From Sva-25 sp037385685 (lineage in GTDB: Bacteria; Pseudomonadota; Gammaproteobacteria; Chromatiales; Chromatiaceae), in the NCBI GenBank assembly GCA_037385685.1, contig JARRMW010000087.1, positions 1 to 6,011 of the forward strand: 6,011 nucleotides of DNA. The letters are read 5' to 3'. Below are positions 1-5,996 of the stretch, one piece after another. Positions within the stretch are counted from its first letter, which is position 1. Each line of letters opens with the position of its first letter. Below the pieces are notes generated by a model, which saw only the letters and a list, made by a program, of their open reading frames with translations, made no database searches and had not been told where the DNA came from. The position numbers and the translations under genes are program-made.

Positions 1-582
1 GCTTGTGCCGGGCCGCAAGTTACACGGACGCAACCGCTCGACCGGTCCGCTGACGCCCCTTACAGCAACGTACTGGTTGTTTCGATGTTCAAGTCATTCG
101 ACATGCGCCGCATTTTCGAGCGGGAGATCGTCGAGCAGCTCGAAGCACGAGGCGTCAAGGCCGTGGCCAGCACTTCCCTGATCGACGTAAAGACGCCGCT
201 CAACCGGGATTCGGTCGTTGCGGCGGTTGGCGAAGCGGGTTCCGACGCCGTGATTGTCACCCAGTTGCTGGATGCCGAGACATCGGCCGAATTCAGAGAC
301 CGGCGCCCCGAGGCGACCTATAACGTTCGGCCGACCTACTACTACAACGTGTGGAACGTCGAGTTGACCGAATACTCCGAACCGCAGGGCCTGGAGGCGA
401 CGCACAAGCTGACGATGGCGACCCAGGTTTTCTCGGCGAGCACGAAAAAGCCTGTCTGGACCATCGAGACCAACTCGAAACTGAAGCGCAATATCGACGC
501 GCAGTTCAGCGGCACGTCAATCGAAGACGAGGCAAAGGCGATCGTCGGCACGATGGCACGTGACGGACTGCTGGCACGCTGA
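1..582 (+). CDS. Small periplasmic lipoprotein, 5' end cut off by the window
   Basis: The reading frame is open from the first base; 193 residues are visible before the TGA at 580-582. The first codons read Ala-Cys-Ala-Gly-Pro, fitting the end of a lipobox (Cys at codon 2), so the signal peptide and true start lie just upstream. The ATG at 85 lies inside the conserved body and is not a credible start. If the Cys is lipidated, the +2 residue is Ala rather than Asp, which by the E. coli rule favours the outer membrane. The mature part alternates strands and helices: a strand ending LVVSMFKSFD, a helix with EREIVEQLEARGVKAV, a second strand GSDAVIVTQLL, an aromatic patch with YYYNVW, then a strand holding KPVWTIET and a final helix ending DGLLAR. 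This pattern recalls small uncharacterised lipoproteins distantly like CsgG/TolB-N folds; that resemblance is inference. Substrate and partners are unknown. It converges on yaiI with 56 bases between the stop codons. Confidence 0.85.
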   Translation, partial: ACAGPQVTRTQPLDRSADAPYSNVLVVSMFKSFDMRRIFEREIVEQLEARGVKAVASTSLIDVKTPLNRDSVVAAVGEAGSDAVIVTQLLDAETSAEFRDRRPEATYNVRPTYYYNVWNVELTEYSEPQGLEATHKLTMATQVFSASTKKPVWTIETNSKLKRNIDAQFSGTSIEDEAKAIVGTMARDGLLAR

Positions 583-638
583 CCGCGTTACGCGAATAGT
601 AAGCCGGTCCGGAAGAAAGCCGTCAACGGAATGCGCGG

Positions 639-956
639 CTATCTTCGCCGCCCGTACGCGTCGCTGTACCTGACAATACTGCGCGTTCCCAGGCGGCCGC
701 CTTTTTCGATAACCTCGGCAGCCAGTGGAATGTCACTCGTTATGACGAGGTCCCCGGCGTTAACGCGTTTGACGATTTCGTCATCGGAACCATCGAATCC
801 TCGTGGGACCTGGAGCGAATTGATGTTTTTGCACGCGGGCGTACGCAGTGGCTGGTTGGCCACCAGCGTCAACTGCACGCCGGTCCTTTCGGCGGCCCGG
901 AAGAGTATTTCTCTCGCGACAGCCGGGCAGGCATCGGCATCGACCCAGATTTTCAC
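639..956 (-). CDS. yaiI: YaiI/YqxD (DUF188, UPF0178) family protein, C-terminally shortened
   Basis: The 105-residue product starts VKIWVDADACP, the signature N-terminus of the family, followed by a helix with REILFRAAERTG, then LVANQPLR and GDLVITSDIPLAAEVIEKGG (residues about 68-87). These are close to E. coli YaiI. The acidic residues of the VDADAC and TSDIPLA motifs are present; the family has been related to PIN-like nuclease folds, but its reaction is not established. I chose the GTG at 956 because it places Met at the usual first residue and has GGAG eight bases upstream; the ATG at 992 adds 12 residues with no ribosome site. Family members are usually about 150 residues. This one stops with a TAG at 639-641 soon after the GG motif, so the terminal block with the SGxxTGGP and DRxxFA motifs is missing. 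It may be a decaying gene or a short variant. It is divergent from ybiI. Confidence 0.75.
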   Translation of the reverse strand: MKIWVDADACPAVAREILFRAAERTGVQLTLVANQPLRTPACKNINSLQVPRGFDGSDDEIVKRVNAGDLVITSDIPLAAEVIEKGGRLGTRSIVRYSDAYGRRR

Positions 957-964
957 GTTGCCTG

Positions 965-968
965 CTCC
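965..968 (-). promoter_or_regulatory. Ribosome binding site deciding the yaiI start
   Basis: On the minus strand GGAG is followed by eight bases and then the GTG at 956-954. The alternative ATG at 992-990 is preceded by CCTCC, the complement of a Shine-Dalgarno, so the GTG is the better start. Confidence 0.6.
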
Positions 969-1037
969 AGTCTCTCGCTTGCTTCCAGCCATTATGGAGG
1001 CGACGGACAGGTGGGTCGATACGCAGCTTGCGTCGCT

Positions 1038-1067
1038 TGGTCATCGTGTGATTTCCTGGCTTAAAAT
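1038..1067 (+). promoter_or_regulatory. Candidate sigma-70 promoter for ybiI
   Basis: TAAAAT at 1062-1067 matches the -10 consensus at five of six positions. TGGTCA at 1038-1043 matches the -35 at four of six, with an 18-base spacer. It lies in the divergent yaiI-ybiI gap and would give a leader of roughly 25 bases before the ATG at 1100. The call rests on motif reading only. Confidence 0.35.
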
Positions 1068-1099
1068 GCTCATAAGCACGGGCACGAGGATCTTCAGGA

Positions 1100-1366
1100 A
1101 TGGCGGGCGGTTTCGCAAAAGACGGCGCGGTACAGGACCAGATCGACGCGACGGTCGAGGACGGGATCAAACGTGCGCGCGACCAGTTGCCGCGAGGCGA
1201 AAGCCTCGAGCGCTGCGCAGAATGTGGCGCCGCCATTCCACAGGCCCGTCGGCTGGCTGTGCCCGGCGTTCGCCTGTGTATCAAGTGCCAGGCTGAGTAC
1301 GACACGAACGTGAAAGCGGTGAGCGGCTACAACCGCCGTGGCAGCAAAGACAGTCAGCTGAGGTGA
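1100..1366 (+). CDS. ybiI: YbiI, DksA/TraR-family C4-type zinc finger protein
   Basis: This 88-residue protein aligns along its whole length with E. coli YbiI as I recall it, including the N-terminal GxAxDxAVxxQI pattern, the PRGESL segment, the IPQARR and PGVRLCIxCQ motifs, and the C-terminus GYNRRGSKDSQLR. Four cysteines in two CxxC pairs (C39/C42 and C60/C63) form the zinc site. Members of this DksA/TraR branch are small cytoplasmic proteins. They lack the long coiled-coil with the acidic tip that DksA inserts into the RNA polymerase secondary channel, so a DksA-like role is possible but not shown. The ATG at 1100 is preceded by GAGGA at 1086-1090 with nine bases between. It is divergent from yaiI and separated by 97 bases from the TolB_N/TPR gene. 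It is intact, with no oddities. Confidence 0.95.
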   Translation: MAGGFAKDGAVQDQIDATVEDGIKRARDQLPRGESLERCAECGAAIPQARRLAVPGVRLCIKCQAEYDTNVKAVSGYNRRGSKDSQLR

Positions 1367-1451
1367 GGTAGAGGCGACAGGTCAGCATCGCAGGCAGATT
1401 CACTCCCCCGACACGCAGGTCCTGGGCGCTGCACGTAGCCCAAAATCAGGC

Positions 1452-1457
1452 GATAAT
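1452..1457 (+). promoter_or_regulatory. Possible -10 element immediately before the TolB_N gene
   Basis: GATAAT lies six bases before the ATG at 1464. A start site seven or so bases downstream of it would fall on or beside the ATG, implying a leaderless or nearly leaderless mRNA. No good -35 is visible (CTGCAC at the 17-base position is poor). A 5-bp inverted repeat, TGGGC at 1423-1427 and GCCCA at 1438-1442, lies just upstream. The only Shine-Dalgarno-like bases are AGG at 1448-1450, 13 bases from the ATG, which is long. Confidence 0.25.
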
Positions 1458-1463
1458 TCGAAA

Positions 1464-2246
1464 ATGGCATCGTTCTTCACTGAATTGAGGCGGCGTAACG
1501 TGCTGCGGCTCGCCGCCACGTACGCGCTGGGCGCCTGGATCGTGATCGAGGCGGGCTCCGTTCTGCTGCCGACCTTCGGCGCGCCGGAGTGGTTCTTCCG
1601 GGTCTATGTCCTCGTCATTATGGGTGGGTTCCTGGTGGCCCTCGTGCTCGCCTGGGTGTTCGAGGTGACGCCGGAGGGCGTCAAGCTCGACAGCGAAATC
1701 GATCACAGCAACAAGGCGCCGCGAAAACGTGGCAAATCGAATGCCATTATTATCACCCTCCTCGTCCTGGCCCTCGGCGTATCGATTACTTTGAATGTAA
1801 CCGGCATTCGCGATGAGGACATTGCCGAGGAAACAGGCGTTGCAACCGAGACGCCCTCGATTGCGGTCCTGCCATTCTCGAATCGCAGCCCGGATCCTGA
1901 CAACCGGTTTTTTGCCGACGGTATTCACGACGACCTGCTCACCCGCCTCGCAGATATCGACTCGCTACGCGTCATATCGCGGACGTCGGTCAACGAGTAT
2001 CGCGATACCACCAAGAAGCTGCGCGATATCGGCACAGAACTCGGTGTTACGACGATCGTTGAGGGGGCCGTGCAGCGGTCGGGCGATAACGTAAGGATTT
2101 CCGTACAGCTGATCGACGCGGCAACGGATGAGCACCTGTGGGCGGACAGCTACGATCGCGCTCTGACGACAGAGAACCTGTTTGCGATCCAGAGCGAGAT
2201 ATCGACCCAGATCGCGACCGCCTTGCGAGCGGCATTGACACCCTGA
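1464..2246 (+). CDS. TolB_N-domain membrane protein, N-terminal part of a split TolB_N/TPR gene
   Basis: The 260-residue product begins MASFFTELRRRNVLR, the typical N-terminus of the COG5616-type (TolB amino-terminal domain) membrane proteins. Membrane segments are seen at about residues 17-37, 45-66 and 93-112, with the conserved EVTPEG motif after the second. From residue 131 comes the TolB_N domain: SIAVLPFSNRSPDPDNRFFADG, then LRVISRTSVNEY, an IVEGAVQRSGDNVRISVQLIDA stretch and LWADSYDR, ending with an IQSEISTQIATALRAALTP helix. In the family this domain is linked directly to a TPR region. Here a TGA at 2244-2246 follows ALTP, and the TPR part continues in the -1 frame. Such proteins are thought to be inner-membrane proteins with the TolB_N/TPR part outside the cytoplasm; function is unknown. 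The fragment could still be inserted in the membrane, but it would lack its TPR partner region. Identity of the domains is firm; activity of the fragment is doubtful. Confidence 0.88.
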   Translation: MASFFTELRRRNVLRLAATYALGAWIVIEAGSVLLPTFGAPEWFFRVYVLVIMGGFLVALVLAWVFEVTPEGVKLDSEIDHSNKAPRKRGKSNAIIITLLVLALGVSITLNVTGIRDEDIAEETGVATETPSIAVLPFSNRSPDPDNRFFADGIHDDLLTRLADIDSLRVISRTSVNEYRDTTKKLRDIGTELGVTTIVEGAVQRSGDNVRISVQLIDAATDEHLWADSYDRALTTENLFAIQSEISTQIATALRAALTP

Positions 2247-3529
2247 TCAACCACCGCGCGATCGAACCGTCCCAAGCCTTCGACCTCGCATCCAGGGCGA
2301 TTGACAAGGCACTGCGGCTGGACGATCAGCTTGCCGAAGCCCACGCGGTCCACGGCTTGCTGAAACTTACCCAGTGGTCGGCCACGCGGATCGGCGACGG
2401 CAACGCAGAAGCGGCTGCATCCTTCCAGCGCGCGATCCAGTTGAACCCCAACCTGAGCAACACGTACGTCTGGTTCTCATCGCTGCGGGAATCCGAGGGC
2501 GACTACGAGACAGCCATAGAGCTGCTGAACAAGGCCCTGCAAGTGGATCCATTGGGCCGCATCCCCTATGTGAATCTCCCCGGCTTCTATGCCCAGCAGG
2601 GAGAGCCCGAGAAAGCACTGGAGTTGCTCGTCAAAGCCATGGAGATATTTCCTGACTGGGAGACTCCGTATCAGTATATGGCCAACCACCTGATGAGCCT
2701 CGGCCGACTCGATGAGGCGGTCGCCTGGGCATTGCTCGCGGAAACGAAGACGGATGACCCGATGACCAGGGGATCCATAATGGGTGCTTTGATCGAGTTC
2801 GGCGACATTGACGCGATTGAAGAATTCGGCGAACTGTTCTCCATCGATCATCCGATGTATCGCATGGGCGAAGGCTTCATGCGTTTCACTGATAGTGACT
2901 TCCGCGGCACGATCTCGGTGCTCGAAGAACTCCAGCTCAATACCGATATTGAAGCAAAGTTCGCGTATCCGCTGATATCGATGTCTGCGCTGATGATGCG
3001 GGACTTCGACAAGGCACAGGAGTACCTGCTCCGCGCAAACCCTTTACTCTCGAGTGATACGTCGCAAAGCGTCGACCGGCAGAATTTTCGTTCAGCCATC
3101 CTGCTCGCGTATGCCTACCAGCAGATGGGCGACGCCCGCCGGGCCGAACAGTTGCTGAACGAGGCCGAGCAAGTCGTGTCGCAGATGCCGAGGATCGGCA
3201 TCGGTGGCCATGGCATCAGCGACGTGGAGATTCTCGTGTTGCAGGGGCGCAATGACGCTGCACTGGACGCGTTGCGCGATGCGATCGATGGAGGATTTGT
3301 CAGCCTCATGTCTTATGAAATGTGGACGTTGGATCAGAATCTGATCATCGATGCGTTGCGTGACGATGAACGATTCAAGGCGATGAAACTGGAGCTCGAC
3401 CGCAAGATCGAGGTAATGAGGGAAAACGTCGAGCGTGCTGAAGAAGCCGATGACTGGAGCGAGCTGCTGAATCGAGTGCGCGGTGACGAGCTCATCGCAT
3501 CGCTGCACCTACGGACGGCTAGTCGATAG
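2138..3529 (+). CDS. TPR-repeat protein, C-terminal part of the split TolB_N/TPR gene
   Basis: The open frame is 463 codons from a GTG at 2138, but its first 33 or so residues are the out-of-frame reading of the TolB_N gene and look random (rich in Asp and Arg). Family-like sequence begins near residue 35 (position 2240) with TLINHRAIEPSQAFDLASRA. TPR-like helix pairs follow at about 44-70, 71-105, 108-139, 143-174, 178-203, 275-300, 319-346 and 360-385, with typical patterns such as GDYETAIELLNKALQVDP and GEPEKALELLVKA. The C-terminus has the LRDDERFKAM motif common in this family. No ATG or ribosome site lies near the true beginning, and the first in-frame Met of the TPR part is at residue 168, so independent expression is unlikely. 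Joined to the upstream frame by one base it gives a protein of about 690 residues. I therefore treat it as the second half of a broken or frameshifted gene. TPRs mediate protein contacts; the partner is unknown. Confidence 0.8.
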   Translation: MGGQLRSRSDDREPVCDPERDIDPDRDRLASGIDTLINHRAIEPSQAFDLASRAIDKALRLDDQLAEAHAVHGLLKLTQWSATRIGDGNAEAAASFQRAIQLNPNLSNTYVWFSSLRESEGDYETAIELLNKALQVDPLGRIPYVNLPGFYAQQGEPEKALELLVKAMEIFPDWETPYQYMANHLMSLGRLDEAVAWALLAETKTDDPMTRGSIMGALIEFGDIDAIEEFGELFSIDHPMYRMGEGFMRFTDSDFRGTISVLEELQLNTDIEAKFAYPLISMSALMMRDFDKAQEYLLRANPLLSSDTSQSVDRQNFRSAILLAYAYQQMGDARRAEQLLNEAEQVVSQMPRIGIGGHGISDVEILVLQGRNDAALDALRDAIDGGFVSLMSYEMWTLDQNLIIDALRDDERFKAMKLELDRKIEVMRENVERAEEADDWSELLNRVRGDELIASLHLRTASR

Positions 3530-3546
3530 CCGACACGCGGATTTTT
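3516..3546 (+). terminator. Weak candidate terminator at the end of the TPR frame
   Basis: CGGCTA (3516-3521), loop GTCGA, and TAGCCG (3527-3532) form a 6-bp stem that overlaps the TAG stop codon. A run of five T follows at 3542-3546, but nine bases separate it from the stem, so this is an imperfect intrinsic terminator. Confidence 0.3.
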
Positions 3547-3715
3547 CAGAAATTTAAGTGGTTGATTCGATTCATATCCACGCAAGATTCACGCGCTACA
3601 CACAGACACCCTGGGTTGTTGCTGGGGCACGCTTTCCCTATTTCCGACATCGAAACGCTCTTCAGTAGTTTCAATGATCCACGCGCCGGCAGGAATATAC
3701 CCGGCAACCGCCTGG

Positions 3716-3744
3716 TCGACAGGAATAGCTAGCGATCAGGTAAT
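3716..3744 (+). promoter_or_regulatory. Candidate distal promoter of the deacetylase operon
   Basis: TCGACA at 3716-3721 matches the -35 consensus at five of six positions. GGTAAT at 3739-3744 matches the -10 at four of six, with a 17-base spacer. It would leave a leader of about 150 bases. An AT-rich patch with TAATTAATAGAAT follows. Confidence 0.3.
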
Positions 3745-3831
3745 TAATAGAATCCGCAAGATAGATGACCCACCCTCACCTAACGCGAACGAATCCAATT
3801 CCCAAGCTGTTTCCGGCGCCCGCCCAAACCG

Positions 3832-3860
3832 CAGACACCCCACTGATCCTGAGTTACTAT
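3832..3860 (+). promoter_or_regulatory. Candidate proximal promoter of the deacetylase operon
   Basis: CAGACA at 3832-3837 and TACTAT at 3855-3860, spaced by 17 bases, each match sigma-70 consensus at four of six. Transcription would begin near 3867, downstream of the ATG at 3859 but upstream of the ATG at 3898, which agrees with the signal-peptide argument for the later start. Confidence 0.3.
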
Positions 3861-3897
3861 GCTCCTCATGTTCGGTATAGCCCCGTTCTCGCCAGCT

Positions 3898-4938
3898 ATG
3901 CGACAGCGCCTCGCATGGCCGATCATCCTGGTTTTGTCCGCCATCGTTCCACCCATTGCCAATGCGGCTGACTCGGCAGTCGTATTGATGTACCACCGAT
4001 TTGGCGAAGACAGATATCCATCGACAAACATCCGCCTTGATCAGTTCGAGGCCCAGCTTGAACACCTGAAAGAACACGACTACATCGTCATACCGCTCGC
4101 GGACCTGATAGCTGCGTTCGAAGACGGCACGGAGCTGCCTGAACGGGCAGTCGTAATAACGATCGACGATGCCTACCGCTCTATCTACACCGATGCGCAT
4201 TCGCGCTTTCTCGAGTACGAATACCCGTATACCGTTTTCGTCGCCACTGACGCCGTGGACGCTGGGCAGCCGGCCTACATGAGTTGGGATGAAATGCGCG
4301 AACTCGAGGCGGAAGGAGTTACGTTCGCGAATCACGGTGCGGCGCACCGCTCGACCATCGAGGAAGGGAGCTATGCGAGTGAAGAGGAGCGGCTGGCGCG
4401 GGTTCGTGCCGATGTCGAGAAAGGGTACCGGCGGCTCAGTGAGGAATTGAATCCAATGCCCGGTGTATTTGCGTATCCGTACGGCGAATATGACGCGGAC
4501 ACTGCAAACCTCTTGCGAACGATGGGTTACATCAGCTTTGGCCAGCAGTCGGGGGCGATCAGTACGAAAAGCGACACGCGCTCGCTCGCCAGGTTCCCCA
4601 TGGCCGAGTCATTCGGCGGCATGGACCAGTTCCCGACCAAGGTCGCGAGCCTGCCGATGCCGGTAATCGAGGTCCAGCCCTGGGATCCGGTCGTTACCAA
4701 TCGACAACCGGGGATCACCGTGACGCTGGGCGAAACGGATGCTCGCCTGGGCGAATTGGCTTGCTTCGTAAGTGGTCAGGGCAAGGCCAGCATACAGTGG
4801 CAGGAACCGGAACGGCGCTTTACTGTTGGCGCAAGCAAACCATTCAGCGACGGTCGTCACCGCGTGAATTGCACCGCACCTCACAACAGTGGCCGCTACC
4901 TGTGGTTTTCTCATCCCTGGGTCGTCCGACCCGAATAG
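3898..4938 (+). CDS. Secreted polysaccharide deacetylase (NodB/CE4 family) with C-terminal extension
   Basis: I chose the ATG at 3898 (346 residues) because it gives a clean signal peptide: MRQR, a hydrophobic core LAWPIILVLSAIVPP, and an ANA cleavage site at residue 23. The earlier ATGs at 3859 and 3868 add residues unlike a signal N-terminus, though none of the starts has a good ribosome site. After VVLMYHRFGE comes the NodB domain: TIDD at 88-91 (metal and catalytic Asp), HGAAH at 146-150 (metal His pair) and FAYPYGEYD near 191-199. The CE4 active-site elements thus look complete. CE4 enzymes remove N-acetyl (or O-acetyl) groups from chitin-like polymers, peptidoglycan or poly-GlcNAc using a divalent metal; the substrate here is unknown. 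Residues about 245-346 form a strand-rich region with only two cysteines (C289, C325), possibly a disulfide, which I cannot assign. The gene lies 11 bases upstream of a glucosaminidase gene, suggesting joint action on a GlcNAc-containing envelope polymer. Confidence 0.92.
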   Translation: MRQRLAWPIILVLSAIVPPIANAADSAVVLMYHRFGEDRYPSTNIRLDQFEAQLEHLKEHDYIVIPLADLIAAFEDGTELPERAVVITIDDAYRSIYTDAHSRFLEYEYPYTVFVATDAVDAGQPAYMSWDEMRELEAEGVTFANHGAAHRSTIEEGSYASEEERLARVRADVEKGYRRLSEELNPMPGVFAYPYGEYDADTANLLRTMGYISFGQQSGAISTKSDTRSLARFPMAESFGGMDQFPTKVASLPMPVIEVQPWDPVVTNRQPGITVTLGETDARLGELACFVSGQGKASIQWQEPERRFTVGASKPFSDGRHRVNCTAPHNSGRYLWFSHPWVVRPE

Positions 4939-4940
4939 GA
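4937..4940 (+). promoter_or_regulatory. Ribosome binding site overlapping the deacetylase stop codon
   Basis: AGGA at 4937-4940 shares two bases with the TAG stop at 4936-4938 and lies nine bases before the ATG at 4950. It fixes that start for the glucosaminidase and suggests translational coupling of the two genes. Confidence 0.7.
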
Positions 4941-4949
4941 AGCAGAATA

Positions 4950-5981
4950 ATGTTTGGACGAATCAAGCAGTCTCTGATGGCGACGCTGCTAGCCGGCCTA
5001 TTGGCAACGGCGCCTGCGCAGGCCTACGACGTATTTGTATTCTCAAATCTCGATGAGATCCTGAACTGGCTGGAATCCGAGAACTGGTGGGGTGAGGTGA
5101 ATCGCGGCGAGCAGCTCGATGTGCCGCACGCGATGATCACCGGCATTGATCCACGATGGCGGACAACTGCGCAGGAGTTGCCGGTACCGCAAAAGAAGGA
5201 GATTTTCTACCGCCTCATGCTGCCGCTGATCATGCATGCCAACGAGATGGTGCTGGTCCGGCGCGAGCGACTGCTCGATGCCAAGGCCATGCTGACCAAC
5301 GGAGAGACAATCAGCAATGACGAGATCGAGAGGATTCGCGATGGCGCGGTTCTGCTGCGCGTGCTTGACAAAGACGAAGCCACTCAACTGGGGCCGGACG
5401 CTGATCAACTGGCTGCTGTTATCGACGAATTGCTGTACAAGCTCGACATCATCCCCAACGGCCTTGCGCTGGGCCAGGCAGCATATGAGAGCGGCTACGG
5501 CACCTCACGTTTTGCCGTAGAGGGCAATGCTCTCTTCGGACAGTGGACATATGGCGGCAAGGGTCTGGTACCGGAACAACAACGCAAGGAGCTGGGCGAC
5601 CATCGCATCGCTTCATATGACTGGCCGTTCGACAGCGTGCGTGGATACTTTATCAACCTGATGTCGCACCCCGCCTATGAGGACTTTCGTCGACTACGTG
5701 CAAAGTTGAGGGCCGAGGGCAAACCGCTGACCTCGCTTGCACTTGCGGACGGGTTGATTCGTTATTCCGAACGCGGCCAGGAGTATGTCGATTCGCTGAA
5801 AGGAATCATCCGGGTCAACAAGCTCGATGTCGCCGACGGTGCAGTATTCCGGGATGAGCCGACGCGCTTCCTCGTCGGCGCGGAGGATTCCGAGTCGGCG
5901 GCAGCATTGCGAACGGAGATCGAACGATTACGTGCGTCTGGCGAGCTCGACAAGATTGTCGCGCGAATGCGACTTGAGTGA
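4950..5981 (+). CDS. Secreted Bax-like glucosaminidase-domain protein
   Basis: The 343-residue product has a signal peptide (MFGRIKQ, core LMATLLAGLLATAP, cleavage after AQA at residue 25). The frame is open further upstream to 4761, but that part is the out-of-frame reading of the deacetylase, and the ATG at 4950 has a proper ribosome site. Residues about 80-165 are helical and include the EIFYRLMLPLIMHANE segment typical of Bax proteins. The glucosaminidase domain (PF01832-type, the FlgJ/Bax fold) covers about 168-292: ALGQAAYESGYGTSRFA with the presumed catalytic Glu180, then EGNALFGQW, GGKGLVP, a SVRGYFINLMSHPAYEDFR stretch and RYSERGQEYVDSLKGIIRVN. The family cleaves beta-1,4 bonds of GlcNAc polymers, usually in peptidoglycan; substrate here is inferred. 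The last 40 or so residues follow the domain and resemble no part of Bax that I recall. The paired deacetylase upstream suggests a common polymer target in the periplasm. Confidence 0.92.
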   Translation: MFGRIKQSLMATLLAGLLATAPAQAYDVFVFSNLDEILNWLESENWWGEVNRGEQLDVPHAMITGIDPRWRTTAQELPVPQKKEIFYRLMLPLIMHANEMVLVRRERLLDAKAMLTNGETISNDEIERIRDGAVLLRVLDKDEATQLGPDADQLAAVIDELLYKLDIIPNGLALGQAAYESGYGTSRFAVEGNALFGQWTYGGKGLVPEQQRKELGDHRIASYDWPFDSVRGYFINLMSHPAYEDFRRLRAKLRAEGKPLTSLALADGLIRYSERGQEYVDSLKGIIRVNKLDVADGAVFRDEPTRFLVGAEDSESAAALRTEIERLRASGELDKIVARMRLE

Positions 5982-5996
5982 CTCGCCAAGCGAATC

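Larger units (their letters stand above)
3530..3897. other. Non-coding gap before the deacetylase operon
   Basis: This stretch of about 370 bases holds no convincing gene on either strand. The one plus-strand frame from 3674 codes for a low-complexity, Pro/Ser/Asn-rich peptide with no ribosome site, and the minus-strand frame that crosses it is the shadow of the deacetylase gene. The sequence is more AT-rich than the flanking genes, especially 3541-3590 and 3722-3770, as expected for a promoter region. Short repeated words (CAGGAATA at about 3690 and 3720; CAGACACCC at about 3604 and 3832) are too short to be called a repeat family. No tRNA, small RNA or riboswitch structure is recognisable by eye. 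Confidence 0.5.

Noticed and set aside
631..1296. Long plus-strand open frame of 221 codons across yaiI and into ybiI
   Set aside because: It covers the complement of yaiI and an out-of-frame part of ybiI. The peptide is Arg/Ser/Pro-rich without family features, so it is a shadow of two well-recognised genes.
2232..2250. Programmed -1 ribosomal frameshift joining TolB_N and TPR parts
   Set aside because: There is no X XXY YYZ slippery sequence (the bases are ACA CCC TGA) and no evident downstream stem. A plain indel explains it better.
3674..3880. Plus-strand frame of 68 codons in the long gap
   Set aside because: It has no ribosome site and a biased composition rich in Pro, Ser and Asn. 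It resembles no protein known to me and runs into the deacetylase promoter region.
3736..4347. Minus-strand open frame of 203 codons opposite the deacetylase
   Set aside because: It mirrors the NodB domain, which carries all its catalytic motifs on the plus strand. The antisense peptide shows no recognisable domain and has no ribosome site.
4761..4949. Upstream in-frame extension of the glucosaminidase by 63 codons
   Set aside because: It overlaps the deacetylase out of frame and would bury the signal peptide. The ATG at 4950 has a ribosome site and a clear signal sequence.
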